From assembly GCF_001425205.1 (NCBI RefSeq), contig NZ_LMDW01000002.1:1-64000 (forward strand): a stretch of DNA of 64,000 bases, written 5' to 3'. Position 1 is the stretch's first letter; each line of letters opens with the position of its first letter. This DNA comes from Variovorax sp. Root411. Its GTDB lineage: Bacteria > Pseudomonadota > Gammaproteobacteria > Burkholderiales > Burkholderiaceae_C. The translations under genes were made by a program, and so were the position numbers. The notes under the pieces were generated by a model. The model had not been told where the DNA came from. It worked only from the letters and a program-made list of their open reading frames with translations, and made no database searches. Positions 26,171 to 39,064 of the stretch are shown piece by piece.

Positions 26171-26875
26171 ATGCCCGCCGATGTCAGCCCCACCGTCATT
26201 GCCGAACGCGTCGTCGAGGCCATCCTCGCGCAGAAGCTCGCACCGGGCGAGCGGCTCGGCGAGCAGGCACTGGCCGAGAACTTCTCGGTGAGCCGCACGA
26301 TGGTGCGCGAGGCGCTGATGCAGCTGCAGGCGCGCGGTTTCGTCGAGGTGCAGTCGCGCCGCGGCTGGTACGTGGTGGAGCCCTCGGCCGAAGAAGCGCG
26401 CGATGCGTTCTCGGCACGCCGCATCGTCGAGGCCGGCATCCTGGAAGCGAGCGCGGGGCGACCGCTGTCGAAGGTGATCCGCAAGCTGCGCGACCACATC
26501 GCCGATGAGCAGCGCGCCATCGACGGCGCCGACGCCGCCACCCGCGCCTTTCTGCTGGCCGACTTCCACGTCTGCCTGGCCGAGCAGATGGGGCACCAGC
26601 TGCTGGTCGACGTGCTGCGCGACCTCACGGCACGCACCACGCTGGCGGCCACGCTCTACCAGTCGAAGCACGAAGCGGGACAGTCGTGCACGGAGCATCG
26701 CGCCATCGTGGCGGCGCTCGAAGCGGGCGACACGGCCAAGGCCCGCCTGCTGATGCTCGATCACATCGGCAATGTCGAACGTGCGCTCGAAGTGGACGTT
26801 GCCGCCGAGGCGGACGCGCCGACCCGCTTGCGCGCCACGCTGGCGCCCGTGGCGCTGCCGCGCACCAAGCGCTGA
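26171..26875 (+). CDS. GntR family regulator, FadR/FCD subgroup
   Basis: Regulator of 234 residues. The N-terminal winged helix (about 10-72) contains GERLGEQALAENFSVSRTMVREAL and RRGWYVVEPS. The C-terminal FCD domain (about 85-215) includes ADFHVCLAEQMGHQLL and EHRAIVAALEAGDTAKA, with His residues placed for metal and ligand binding. It forms an operon with the symporter and most likely represses it through the TTGCATGCAA sites. The inducer is probably the transported acid. Confidence 0.9.
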   Translation: MPADVSPTVIAERVVEAILAQKLAPGERLGEQALAENFSVSRTMVREALMQLQARGFVEVQSRRGWYVVEPSAEEARDAFSARRIVEAGILEASAGRPLSKVIRKLRDHIADEQRAIDGADAATRAFLLADFHVCLAEQMGHQLLVDVLRDLTARTTLAATLYQSKHEAGQSCTEHRAIVAALEAGDTAKARLLMLDHIGNVERALEVDVAAEADAPTRLRATLAPVALPRTKR

Positions 26876-26981
26876 AGCTGTGCACCATGGGCGAATCCCG
26901 CCCTCCAGTCTGTTGCACTGCACAAGGGCGCGCCAGCTGACACGGCCGCGGGTTCGCGCTCGGCTACAGTCCGAGACACCT

Positions 26982-28097
26982 ATGAACTCACCCCAACTCC
27001 AGCGCGGCGTGTTCCTCGCCCTACTCGCCGCCGTGACCGTCGCCTTCCTCTGGGTGCTTATGCCGTTCTTCGGCGCGGTGCTGTGGGGCGTGGCGCTGGC
27101 GATCCTGTTCACGCCGCTCTACAAATGGCTGCTGAAGAAGATGCGCGGCAAACCCAATTTCGCTGCGCTGTCGACGCTGGCCATCTGCCTGTTCATCGTG
27201 ATCCTGCCGCTGGCCATGGTGGGCGTTTCGCTGGTGCAGGAAATCGCGCTGGTCACGCAGAACATCCGTTCGGGCCAGATCAACTTCGCAGCCTACTTCC
27301 AGCAGATCCTCGATGCCTCGCCGCAATGGCTACTGAACCTGGTCGAGCGCTTCGACCTCGGCGACATGGCGGCATGGCAGGCGCGCATCTCGGCCATCGC
27401 CGGGCAGGCCAGCCAGATCATCGCAAGCCAGGCGCTCGCCATCGGCCAGAACACCTTCGACTTCGTGGTCAGCTTCTTCGTGATGCTGTATCTGCTGTAC
27501 TTCCTGGTGCGCGACGGCGCGACGCTGTCGAAGACCATGCGCGACGCCGTGCCGCTGGCCAAGCCGCACACGCACTACCTGCTGAACAAGTTCACCACCG
27601 TGATCCGCGCGACGGTGAAGGGCAACGTGGCAGTGGCCATCGCGCAGGGCACCATCGGCGGGGTGGCCTTCTGGTTCCTCGGGGTGCAGGGCGCGCTGCT
27701 GTGGGCGGTGCTGATGGCCTTCCTGTCGCTGCTGCCTGCCGTGGGCGCGGCGCTGATCTGGGGGCCGGTGGCCATCTACTTCCTGGCCACGGGGCATTTC
27801 TGGCAGGGCGGCGTGCTGATCTTCGTGGGCGTGTTCGTGATCGGCCTGGTCGACAACATCCTGCGCCCCGTGCTGGTGGGCAAGGACACGCAGATGCCCG
27901 ACTACATCGTGCTGATGTCGACCATCGGCGGCATGGCGATCTTCGGCATCAATGGCTTCGTGATCGGGCCGGTGATCGCGGCGCTGTTCATGGCGGCGTG
28001 GAGCCTGTTCGCGGACTCGGGGCACGTGGGCGTGGAGCACGAACCGGCCGAAAGTTCAGAACGCGCGGAAAGCCTCAAGGACAGGAAAAGGGGCTGA
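26982..28097 (+). CDS. AI-2E family transporter (PerM/YdiK-like)
   Basis: Membrane protein of 371 residues with about eight hydrophobic segments. The family's conserved C-terminal half is present: LPAVGAALIWGPVAIYFLATG, then GLVDNILRPVLVGKDTQMPDY and GGMAIFGINGFVIGPVIAALF. Relatives export autoinducer-2 or work as sodium/proton antiporters, and most are uncharacterised. Start at 26982; only a weak ribosome site is visible. The C-terminal 25 residues are charged and cytoplasmic. Confidence 0.9.
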   Translation: MNSPQLQRGVFLALLAAVTVAFLWVLMPFFGAVLWGVALAILFTPLYKWLLKKMRGKPNFAALSTLAICLFIVILPLAMVGVSLVQEIALVTQNIRSGQINFAAYFQQILDASPQWLLNLVERFDLGDMAAWQARISAIAGQASQIIASQALAIGQNTFDFVVSFFVMLYLLYFLVRDGATLSKTMRDAVPLAKPHTHYLLNKFTTVIRATVKGNVAVAIAQGTIGGVAFWFLGVQGALLWAVLMAFLSLLPAVGAALIWGPVAIYFLATGHFWQGGVLIFVGVFVIGLVDNILRPVLVGKDTQMPDYIVLMSTIGGMAIFGINGFVIGPVIAALFMAAWSLFADSGHVGVEHEPAESSERAESLKDRKRG

Positions 28098-28234
28098 GGC
28101 ACGGGCGGGTGCCAGCCCGCCTGCTCCCCGCCGCGTGCATTTCGCGCGCGCAATCGCGCATTCCGTCGCATGGCACTGGGCACAACGGGGTGGCCTGCGA
28201 GATCGTCGGGCCTCCAACTTCCAGAGGCTCCGCC

Positions 28235-28681
28235 ATGCAACTTCCCGCCCTCCTGTGCCGACCGGCCGTGCGCACGCTGTGCACCGCCGCCATCCTCGCG
28301 CCCCTCTCGCCCGTGGGCGCCCTTGCCGCCGACCTTGGCCTGAGCGTAGTCGACGGCCCCGCCGCCAATGCCACGCTCTACGTTGCGCTGTACAGCGACG
28401 CCGCCGGCTACGCCGACAGCAGGTCGGTGGCCGCGCAGACCGTGCCGATGCAGGGCGGCAAGGCCCGCCTCGTGTTCCCGGGCCTGGCACCGGGCCGCTA
28501 CGCCTTGCGGGCATTCGCCGACGAGAACGGCAACGGCAAGCTCGACACCAATCTCATGGGCATGCCGACCGAGCGCTACGGCTTCTCGAACGATGCCAAG
28601 GGCAACCGCGCCGCGCCTGATTTCGAGGCCGCTGCGATCCGCATCGACGCCGATCTTCAAACCACCATCCGCCTGCGCTGA
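28235..28681 (+). CDS. DUF2141 family secreted protein
   Basis: Protein of 148 residues with a signal peptide cleaved near GALA-AD. The mature part is a small beta-sandwich of the DUF2141 type, with LVFPGLAPGRYALRAFADENGNGKL and the characteristic ending MGMPTERYGFSNDAKG. The DENGNGKLD stretch looks like a calcium-binding loop. The function of the family is unknown. The gene ends 7 bases before a carotenoid-oxygenase-type gene and is surely co-transcribed with it. Confidence 0.88.
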   Translation: MQLPALLCRPAVRTLCTAAILAPLSPVGALAADLGLSVVDGPAANATLYVALYSDAAGYADSRSVAAQTVPMQGGKARLVFPGLAPGRYALRAFADENGNGKLDTNLMGMPTERYGFSNDAKGNRAAPDFEAAAIRIDADLQTTIRLR

Positions 28682-28688
28682 GGCAACC

Positions 28689-30185
28689 ATGGAACGACGC
28701 GAACTCCTGCGCCTGCTCGCATCCGCCGGCGCCCTGCCGCTTCTGGCACCGCTGGCGCGCGCCGCGGGCACTGACGACTGGCAGGCCCAGTACGAAACCT
28801 CCGGCGCCGTCTGGAAGATCGGCTTCGCCACGCCGCCAGACGACATGCCGCCCACCCGCGCCACGGTGCGCGGTCGCTTCCCCGATGCCGTCGCCGGCAC
28901 GCTGTTCCGCATCGGTCCGGCCGGGCACGACCTGGGCGGCGAGCGCTACCACCACTGGTTCGACGGCGATGGCATGGTGCATCGCCTCGCGATCGAAGGG
29001 AGCGACGTGCGGCACGAGGGCCGCTATGTCGCCACGCCCAAGCGCGTGGCCGAGGTGAAGGCCGGCCGCCGGTTGTTCGAGGCTTTCGGCACCATGCCGC
29101 CGGGCGTCGAGCCACCGACCTCGGCCGACAGCATCAACGTCGCCAACACCAGTGTGCTGCCGATGCAGGGCGAGGTGCTGGCGCTCTGGGAGGGCGGCTC
29201 GGCCACGCGCATCGACGCGCGCACGCTGGACACGCTGGGCCTGAAGACCTGGCGCGCCGACCTCGCGGGCATGCCCTTCTCGGCCCACCCGAAGGTGGAC
29301 CCGGACGGCACGGTCTGGAACTTCGGCGTCAGCTCCGGCCAGGGCCTGCTGGCGCTGTACGAGATCGGTTCCGAGGGCACGCTGCGCCGCGCGGCTGTGG
29401 TGCCGGTGGCCGACATGCCGATGGTCCACGACTTCGCCGTGACCGAGCGGCACCTCGTGTTCCTGATGCCGCCGCTGGTCTACGACGGCAAGCGAAAGGA
29501 GGTCGGCGCGAGCTTTCTCGATGCCCACGTCTGGCGGCCCGAGCTGGGCATGCGCGCACTGGTCGTCGACAAGCAGAACTGGGAGCGGCGCCAGCTGCTG
29601 GCGCTGCCGGCCGGCTTCCTGTTCCACGTCGGCAACGCCTGGGAAGAAGTCACGCCGCGCGGCACGCTGATTCACGTCGACTATGTGCGATCGGACAACG
29701 CCGACTCGGTGTTCACGAGCAACCGCGAAGTGATGCGCGGGCGCCGCGTGAAAAGCACCGAGCCGTATCTGACCGTCGCCACGCTGAACCTGAGCACGGG
29801 CCGGGCGACGCAAACGGCGCTGGCGCAGGAGGCCGAGTTCCCGCGCATCGATCCACGCCGCGTGGGCCTGCGGCACCGCCACGTGGTCCACGCCACGCAG
29901 ATCCGGCGCGAACTGCCGGGCTTCGGCGCAATTGCACGCACCGATGTCGAGACCGGCCGCAGCCAGCGCTTCAGCTACGGCGCGCAGGCCATCGTGGAAG
30001 AACACGTCTTCGTGCCGGACGGCTCGAAGCCGGGCTGGGTGCTGGGCACGGCGCTCGACTTCGGCCGGAAGAAAACCGTGCTGTCGTGCTTCGCGGCAGA
30101 CCACCTCGGGGCGGGGCCAGTGGCTCAGGCCACGTTGCCGTATGCACTGCCGTTGGGGTTGCACGGGGCCTTTGTGCCGGCCTGA
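28689..30185 (+). CDS. Carotenoid cleavage dioxygenase family protein, exported
   Basis: Protein of 498 residues of the carotenoid oxygenase (RPE65) family. Four candidate iron ligands are in conserved surroundings: AHPKVDPDGT (about residue 200), MVHDFAVTERH (about 247), FHVGNAWEE (about 313) and LGLHGAF at the C terminus. The N terminus (MERRELLRLLASAGALPLLAPLARA) looks like a Tat or Sec signal, so it acts in the periplasm. The family cleaves double bonds of carotenoids, stilbenes or lignin-type compounds. It pairs with the upstream DUF2141 gene. Confidence 0.9.
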   Translation: MERRELLRLLASAGALPLLAPLARAAGTDDWQAQYETSGAVWKIGFATPPDDMPPTRATVRGRFPDAVAGTLFRIGPAGHDLGGERYHHWFDGDGMVHRLAIEGSDVRHEGRYVATPKRVAEVKAGRRLFEAFGTMPPGVEPPTSADSINVANTSVLPMQGEVLALWEGGSATRIDARTLDTLGLKTWRADLAGMPFSAHPKVDPDGTVWNFGVSSGQGLLALYEIGSEGTLRRAAVVPVADMPMVHDFAVTERHLVFLMPPLVYDGKRKEVGASFLDAHVWRPELGMRALVVDKQNWERRQLLALPAGFLFHVGNAWEEVTPRGTLIHVDYVRSDNADSVFTSNREVMRGRRVKSTEPYLTVATLNLSTGRATQTALAQEAEFPRIDPRRVGLRHRHVVHATQIRRELPGFGAIARTDVETGRSQRFSYGAQAIVEEHVFVPDGSKPGWVLGTALDFGRKKTVLSCFAADHLGAGPVAQATLPYALPLGLHGAFVPA

Positions 30186-30220
30186 AGAGGGACGTGCTGT
30201 CTGCGTGGCTGCACGTCGAT

Positions 30221-30432
30221 TGTTCGGGGTGCGGTTCGGGGGGGCGATCACGCCGACGGGGTACCTTGCTCCGCGAATGTCCCCCGCTTCGCTCCTCCTT
30301 TATTTCGCGGAGCAAGGCACCGTGCCCTCGTGCACAGGGCACCGGGTGCTCCCCGCAGCGAAATAAAGGAGGAGCGAAGCGGGGGACATTCGCGGAGGGG
30401 AGTACCCGGTGGCCTGTGTACGCGCCCCGAAC
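30221..30432. repeat. Dispersed hairpin repeat, family 1, copy A
   Basis: An element bounded by GTTCGGGG (30222-30229) and CCCCGAAC (30425-30432). It contains two head-to-head units whose 37-base cores (30272-30308 and 30358-30394) are perfect inverted copies. Each unit is itself a hairpin: a constant 26-base loop beginning TGTCCCCCGCTTCGCTCC, closed by a stem that differs between units. Unit 1 has CCTTGCTCCGCGAA/TTCGCGGAGCAAGG (30264-30317); unit 2 has ACCGGGTGCTCCCC/GGGGAGTACCCGGT (30341-30410). It lies between convergent genes. A second copy in the opposite orientation is at 57908-58147. Short reading frames inside it are not genes. Confidence 0.9.
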
Positions 30433-30456
30433 GAACCCTTCAGCAACGAACACCCT

Positions 30457-31359
30457 TCAGCCCGCCCACCATCCCTCGTCGAAACGCCCCTGCAGGAACG
30501 CAACAAAGCCCGACACCTTGCCCGGCACCAATTTGGGCGAAGGAAAGACTGCATGAATTTCCTGCTCAGGCAGCGCATGGTCGCCGAGCACTTCGCGCAC
30601 CTTGCCCGTGGCCAGGGAGTCGCTGGCCACGTAGCGCGGCATCAGCGCAATGCCCAGCCCGTCGCGCGCCGCAGCCAACACGGCCGAGAGGTTGTTCGAG
30701 CGGAAGCGGCCCGACACCGGCACCGTGACCGGCTCGCCCTTCGGTGTGTGCATGCGCCAGAACTCGTCGCCCACCACGCTGCTGTAGATCAGCGCCACGT
30801 GCGCGCTCAGGTCCTGCGCGCGCTTGGGCGTACCGTGCTTCTTCAGGTAGGCCGGTGACGCCACCATCGCCCACGGATTCACGCCCAGGTAGCGCGCGCC
30901 CAATGAAGAATCGGCCAGCTTGCCCATTCGGATCGCGACGTCGATGCCCTGCGCGATCAGGTCCACGTAGCGGTCCTCGAAGCTCAGGTCGAGTTGCACC
31001 TGCGGATGCCGGCGCATGTATTCCAGCGCCAGCGGCACAACCACGCGCCGCCCGAACGCCACCGACGTGCCCACGCGCAGCAGCCCCTGTGCCTGGGTCT
31101 GCCGCAGCTGCACGATGCTGTCGGCCTCCTCGGCCTCGCGCACGATGGTCTTGCACTTCTCGTAGTACAGCGCGCCCGGCTCGGTGAGGCTCACGCCGCG
31201 CGTGTTGCGGTTGAGCAGGCGCACCTTGAGCCGCTCCTCGGTGGCGGCGATCTGCTTGGTCACGGTGGGCTGGGTGGTGTTGAACTCGCGCGCGGCCTTC
31301 GAGAAGCTGCCGGTCTCGACCACGCGCACGAACATTTCCATTGCAAGCAATCTGTCCAT
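30457..31359 (-). CDS. LysR-family regulator, divergent from gcl
   Basis: LysR regulator of 300 residues from the ATG at 31359 ([20 protein letters not shown]). A GTG at 31377 would add six residues but abuts the operator-like palindrome, so I prefer the ATG. The winged helix holds [21 protein letters not shown], and residues 90-290 form the inducer-binding domain. It is divergent from the gcl-hyi-glxR operon and is probably its regulator, responding to glyoxylate or a related acid. The gene ends 25 bases from repeat family 1. Confidence 0.9.
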   Translation of the reverse strand: MDRLLAMEMFVRVVETGSFSKAAREFNTTQPTVTKQIAATEERLKVRLLNRNTRGVSLTEPGALYYEKCKTIVREAEEADSIVQLRQTQAQGLLRVGTSVAFGRRVVVPLALEYMRRHPQVQLDLSFEDRYVDLIAQGIDVAIRMGKLADSSLGARYLGVNPWAMVASPAYLKKHGTPKRAQDLSAHVALIYSSVVGDEFWRMHTPKGEPVTVPVSGRFRSNNLSAVLAAARDGLGIALMPRYVASDSLATGKVREVLGDHALPEQEIHAVFPSPKLVPGKVSGFVAFLQGRFDEGWWAG

Positions 31360-31378
31360 GGGCCGGATGGTAGTCACT

Positions 31379-31395
31379 TATTCCAATCTGGAATA
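31379..31395. promoter_or_regulatory. LysR-type box in the lysR-gcl spacer
   Basis: TATTCCAATCTGGAATA: seven-base perfect arms around ATC, with the T-N11-A layout of LysR-regulator sites. It lies 20 bases from the regulator's chosen start and 75 bases before the gcl ATG, the usual position of the main activation site of a divergent LysR regulator. Confidence 0.65.
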
Positions 31396-31470
31396 GGTTT
31401 TATGGCCTGCAGCCGTCTTCCTGGAAAGCGCCCTGCTTCCTACAGTGAGCCCATCCCAAAGGAGATTGCA

Positions 31471-33261
<1,791 letters not shown>

Positions 33262-33280
33262 AAAGAAGGAAGAGAAAGAC

Positions 33281-34066
33281 ATGCCCAAGTTCGCAGCCAA
33301 CCTCACGATGCTCTTCACCGAGCTGCCTTTCATGCAACGCTTCGAGGCCGCCGCCAAGGCGGGTTTCGAAGGGGTGGAGTATCTCTTCCCCTACGCCTTC
33401 GAGAAGAAGGAACTCGCCGCCGCCCTGCGCGACAACGGCCTGCAGCAGGTGCTGCACAACCTGCCGGCCGGCGACTGGGACAAGGGCGAGCGCGGCATCG
33501 CATGCCACCCCGACCGCACGGGCGAGTTCGCCGAAGGCATCGCCATGGCGATCGACTACGCGACCGCGCTCGGCTGCCCGCAGGTCAACTGCCTCGTCGG
33601 CAAGGTGCCCGCGGGCGTGACCACCGAGGCCGCGCACAAGACAGCGGTTGCGAACCTGCGCCTCGCCGCACGCGAACTCGAAGCGGCCGGCCTGCGCCTG
33701 CTGATCGAGCCCATCAACACCTTCGACATTCCGGGCTTCTTCCTCACGCGGACCGACCAGGCGCTGGCGCTGATCGATGAAGTCGGTTCGGCCAACCTGC
33801 GCGTGCAGTACGACATCTACCACGCGCAGCGCATGGAAGGCGAACTGGGCAACACGCTCACGAAGCAGCTGGCGCGCATCGGCCACATCCAGCTGGCCGA
33901 CAACCCGGGCCGCGGCGAGCCGGGCACGGGCGAGATCAACTACCCGTGGCTCTTCCGGCACATCGATTCGCTCGGCTACGACGGCTGGATTGGGTGCGAA
34001 TACAAGCCTCGCGCCACCACGGTGGAAGGCCTGGGATGGCGCCAGGCACTCACCCAGCAGCAATGA
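33281..34066 (+). CDS. hyi: Hydroxypyruvate isomerase
   Basis: TIM-barrel sugar-isomerase-family protein of 261 residues. It opens with MPKFAANLTMLFTELPFMQRF, and the metal ligands are in the expected places: LLIEPINTFDIPGFF (Glu about 143), QYDIYHAQRMEG (Asp and His about 178), GHIQLADNPGRGEPG and a final Glu in GCEYKP. It interconverts hydroxypyruvate and tartronate semialdehyde. The gene lies 19 bases after gcl with a GAAGGAAGAG ribosome site. Confidence 0.94.
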   Translation: MPKFAANLTMLFTELPFMQRFEAAAKAGFEGVEYLFPYAFEKKELAAALRDNGLQQVLHNLPAGDWDKGERGIACHPDRTGEFAEGIAMAIDYATALGCPQVNCLVGKVPAGVTTEAAHKTAVANLRLAARELEAAGLRLLIEPINTFDIPGFFLTRTDQALALIDEVGSANLRVQYDIYHAQRMEGELGNTLTKQLARIGHIQLADNPGRGEPGTGEINYPWLFRHIDSLGYDGWIGCEYKPRATTVEGLGWRQALTQQQ

Positions 34067-34089
34067 GCATCGGACAAGGAAACAGAGAC

Positions 34090-34998
34090 ATGACAACCCA
34101 GCAAAAAATCGGATTCATCGGCCTCGGCATCATGGGCGCGCCCATGGCGGGGCACCTGCTCGACGCGGGCCACCAGCTGTTCGTGAACACGCAGGGCAAC
34201 ACGCCCGAGCCCTTCATTTCGAAGGCCACGATCTGCGCCTCGGCCGCCGAAGTGGCGCGCCAGGCCGACGTGATCTTCATCATGGTGCCCGACACGCCCG
34301 ACGTGGAAAAGGTGCTGTTCGGCGAGCCGGGAACGCACGGCGTGGCCGAAGGCCTGAAGGATTCGCGCGGCAAGATCGTGGTGGACTGCAGCTCCATCGA
34401 CCCGATTGCCACCAAGGGCTTCGCCAAACGCATCGTCGCGCTCGGCGCCGGCTACATCGACGCGCCGGTCTCGGGCGGCGAAGTGGGCGCCAAGGCCGCG
34501 AGCCTCACGATCATGTGCGGCGGCGACGAAAGCACCTTCGAGCGCGTGAAGCCGCTGCTCGACAGGATGGGCAAGAACGTGACGCTGGTGGGCGGCGCAG
34601 GCGACGGCCAGGTCTGCAAGGTGGCCAACCAGATCATCGTGGCGCTGAACATCGCGGCCGTGGGCGAAGCGCTGGTGTTCGCCTCCAAGGCCGGCGCCGA
34701 TCCGGCCAAGGTGCGGCAGGCGCTGATGGGCGGCTTCGCGAGCTCGCGCATCCTCGAAGTGCACGGCGAGCGGATGATCAAGCGCACCTTCGCGCCAGGC
34801 TTCCGCATTGCGCTGCACCAGAAGGACCTGAACCTCGCGATGCAGAGCGCGCGCTCGCTGGGCGTGGCGCTGCCGCAGACGGCGAACGCGGCGCAGCTGA
34901 TGAACGCCTGCGCGGCCATGGGCTACGGCCAGCTGGACCACTCGGCGCTCGTGCGCGCGCTCGAAGCGCTCGCCCAACACACGGTGACCCCGGACTGA
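34090..34998 (+). CDS. glxR: Tartronate semialdehyde reductase (2-hydroxy-3-oxopropionate reductase)
   Basis: Beta-hydroxyacid dehydrogenase of 302 residues. It has the nucleotide-binding motif FIGLGIMGAPMAGHL at the N terminus, the substrate motif IDAPVSGGEVGAK around residue 120 and the catalytic Lys in GDGQVCKVANQI around residue 175. It reduces tartronate semialdehyde to D-glycerate and completes the gcl-hyi-glxR pathway, 23 bases after hyi. garR would be an equally good name; operon context favours glxR. Confidence 0.94.
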   Translation: MTTQQKIGFIGLGIMGAPMAGHLLDAGHQLFVNTQGNTPEPFISKATICASAAEVARQADVIFIMVPDTPDVEKVLFGEPGTHGVAEGLKDSRGKIVVDCSSIDPIATKGFAKRIVALGAGYIDAPVSGGEVGAKAASLTIMCGGDESTFERVKPLLDRMGKNVTLVGGAGDGQVCKVANQIIVALNIAAVGEALVFASKAGADPAKVRQALMGGFASSRILEVHGERMIKRTFAPGFRIALHQKDLNLAMQSARSLGVALPQTANAAQLMNACAAMGYGQLDHSALVRALEALAQHTVTPD

Positions 34999-35003
34999 CC
35001 AGG

Positions 35004-35100
35004 CGCTCCCCCAGGCTTCGCGCACTTCGTGTCGCTTCTCCTTCCCCCTCGCCGGGGGCAACACCAGCGGCCCGGCAAAGCCGGTTCCGCGGTGTTCCTC
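35004..35100. repeat. Dispersed repeat, family 2, copy A
   Basis: About 95 bases nearly identical in the second half to 61118-61212. The shared end contains AACACC, then GCGG, an inner CCGGCAAAGCCGG hairpin, and CCGCGGTGTT, so it folds into a long stem. A smaller CCCCCTCGCCGGGGG hairpin lies before it. It fills the space between the convergent glxR and halogenase-like genes and may end transcription, although no T-run follows. Confidence 0.85.
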
Positions 35101-35108
35101 GGAAAGAA

Positions 35109-36443
35109 TCAGGTCTTGGCGGCTTCCAGCGACTCTTTCAGGTTGCGCCGGCGCCATGCCCAGGTCTTCACGGCCTGCGGCAGGATGCCGAGGCACGACG
35201 CGTAGTAGGTCACCTTGAAGCCCCAGAAGCGCGGCCCGATCGGCGTGTCGCGGAACAGGTCGCCGGCCAGGATGGACAGCATCGCCTCCTGCATGCGCCA
35301 GACGTTGCGCGGGTTCATGAACAGGCGGCGGATGGCCGGCGAGGTGATGCGGTAGATGAACCACGAGAACATCCTCGGTCCGCGCTTCATCACCTTCTCG
35401 TAGTGGCGGAAGGCCTTCTCGGCCTCCTTCGCCTCGCCCTTGAGCCAGTGGTCGGCCGCGGTGGCGGCCTCGAAGCCGCTGTTCATCGCCAGGTACACGC
35501 CCGAGGAGAACATCGGGTCGACGAAGGCATAGGCGTCGCCCACCATCATGAAGCGGTCGCCGCGGCAGAACTTGGAGTCGTAGGCGTAGTTGCCGGTGGA
35601 GGTGGCGCCCTCCATCAGCGTGGCGTTCTTCAGGCGCGCGGCCAGCTTGGGCGCGAGCGCGATGGTTTCCATCAGGAACTCTTCGAGCGAGCCCTTGCGG
35701 CGCTTGAAGTAGGCCGGCGAAGCCACTGCGCCGACGCTCACGGTGCCGTCCTTCAACGGGATGTACCAGAACCAGCCGTGGTCGAACCAGAACAGCGTGA
35801 TGTTGCCCTCGAAGCGGCCCGGCCGGCGCTCGGCGTTGGCGAAGTGGCCGTACAGGGCCGCGCTGGCGTGCTTGCGGTTGCGCTGCTTCACGTCGAACTG
35901 GTTCGACAGCAGGGTGTCGCGCCCGCTGGCGTCGATCACGAAGCGCGGGCGCCAGGTGGTTTCGGTGCCGTCGTCGGCCTTGACCTTGACCAGCGGGCGC
36001 TTCTCGCCGCCGGTGTCGGCGTCCATGTCCACGCCGGTGACGCGCCGGCCCTCGAAGGTGCGCGCGCCGCGCGCGCCGGCATGGCGGAACAGCAGTTCGT
36101 CGAACTCCGAGCGGCGCACGTGCACCGCGTACGGAAAACTCTTGTCCATCGCCTCGCCGAAGTTGAAGTGGCTGCTGTGGTCGTGCCAGGGCGAGACGAA
36201 CTCGGCGCCATGCTTGCGGATGCCGATCGCCTCGACCTCGGTGCGCACGCCCAGCCGGTCGAACAGCGGCATGTTCATCGGCAGCAGCGACTCGCCGATG
36301 TGAAAGCGCGGATGCTGCGCCTTCTCGATCAGGACCACGTCGTGGCCCTTGTCCGCGAGCAACGCGGCCACCGTGGAGCCCGAAGGGCCGCCGCCAATGA
36401 CCACGACATCGGGATCGTTGCTGGTGAAAGGTCCGGATGCCAT
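35109..36443 (-). CDS. Flavin-dependent halogenase-like FAD oxidoreductase
   Basis: Protein of 444 residues. It has the FAD motif VVVIGGGPSGSTVAALLADKG at the N terminus, and WFWYIPL (about residues 222-228) fits the halogenase motif WxWxIP. Lys77 in GIRKHGAEF is a candidate for the catalytic lysine of flavin-dependent halogenases. A second FAD segment is MMVGDAYAFVDPMFSSGVYLAM. The family also includes geranylgeranyl-reductase-like and plain monooxygenase members, so halogenation is not proven. The gene stands alone, with no biosynthetic partner or flavin reductase beside it. Confidence 0.8.
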   Translation of the reverse strand: MASGPFTSNDPDVVVIGGGPSGSTVAALLADKGHDVVLIEKAQHPRFHIGESLLPMNMPLFDRLGVRTEVEAIGIRKHGAEFVSPWHDHSSHFNFGEAMDKSFPYAVHVRRSEFDELLFRHAGARGARTFEGRRVTGVDMDADTGGEKRPLVKVKADDGTETTWRPRFVIDASGRDTLLSNQFDVKQRNRKHASAALYGHFANAERRPGRFEGNITLFWFDHGWFWYIPLKDGTVSVGAVASPAYFKRRKGSLEEFLMETIALAPKLAARLKNATLMEGATSTGNYAYDSKFCRGDRFMMVGDAYAFVDPMFSSGVYLAMNSGFEAATAADHWLKGEAKEAEKAFRHYEKVMKRGPRMFSWFIYRITSPAIRRLFMNPRNVWRMQEAMLSILAGDLFRDTPIGPRFWGFKVTYYASCLGILPQAVKTWAWRRRNLKESLEAAKT

Positions 36444-36673
36444 GCGTTGTTGCTCCTCGTTGTGGTTTTATCGCTTTTTAGCGCTACCCCGGCCAGCACC
36501 GGCCCATCGCAAGCCGTGAGTCACTGCAGGTAACGATCGCGCAGTTTAGCCAACCGGCAAGCCAACTCCATCACGCCGAAGATATGGATTCAGGCGTTTT
36601 CGGCATTCCCCCTGTACAAAGGGGCTGCGCTTTTGCGGTAGCCTCATTGCCCGTCAGAAACAAGGAGACTTTC

Positions 36674-38974
<2,301 letters not shown>

Positions 38975-39064
38975 GTACCGAGCAGCCGGCGGGAGGGTTC
39001 GCACCAATCGCGTGCGGGCACCGTTTTTGCTTGAATGCCGAAGCATTCACATCACGGATACCGC

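Noticed and set aside
30221..30432. CRISPR array or insertion sequence
   Set aside because: There are only two inverted units with no regular spacers, and no transposase gene; the structure is a hairpin repeat.
30300..30578. Small minus-strand frame containing [12 protein letters not shown]
   Set aside because: It is a translation of the dispersed hairpin repeat and recurs at each copy; such frames are annotation artefacts.
35004..35100. Rho-independent terminator
   Set aside because: A stable stem is present but no T-run follows on either strand, and a second copy lies between genes in the same direction, so it is listed as a repeat.
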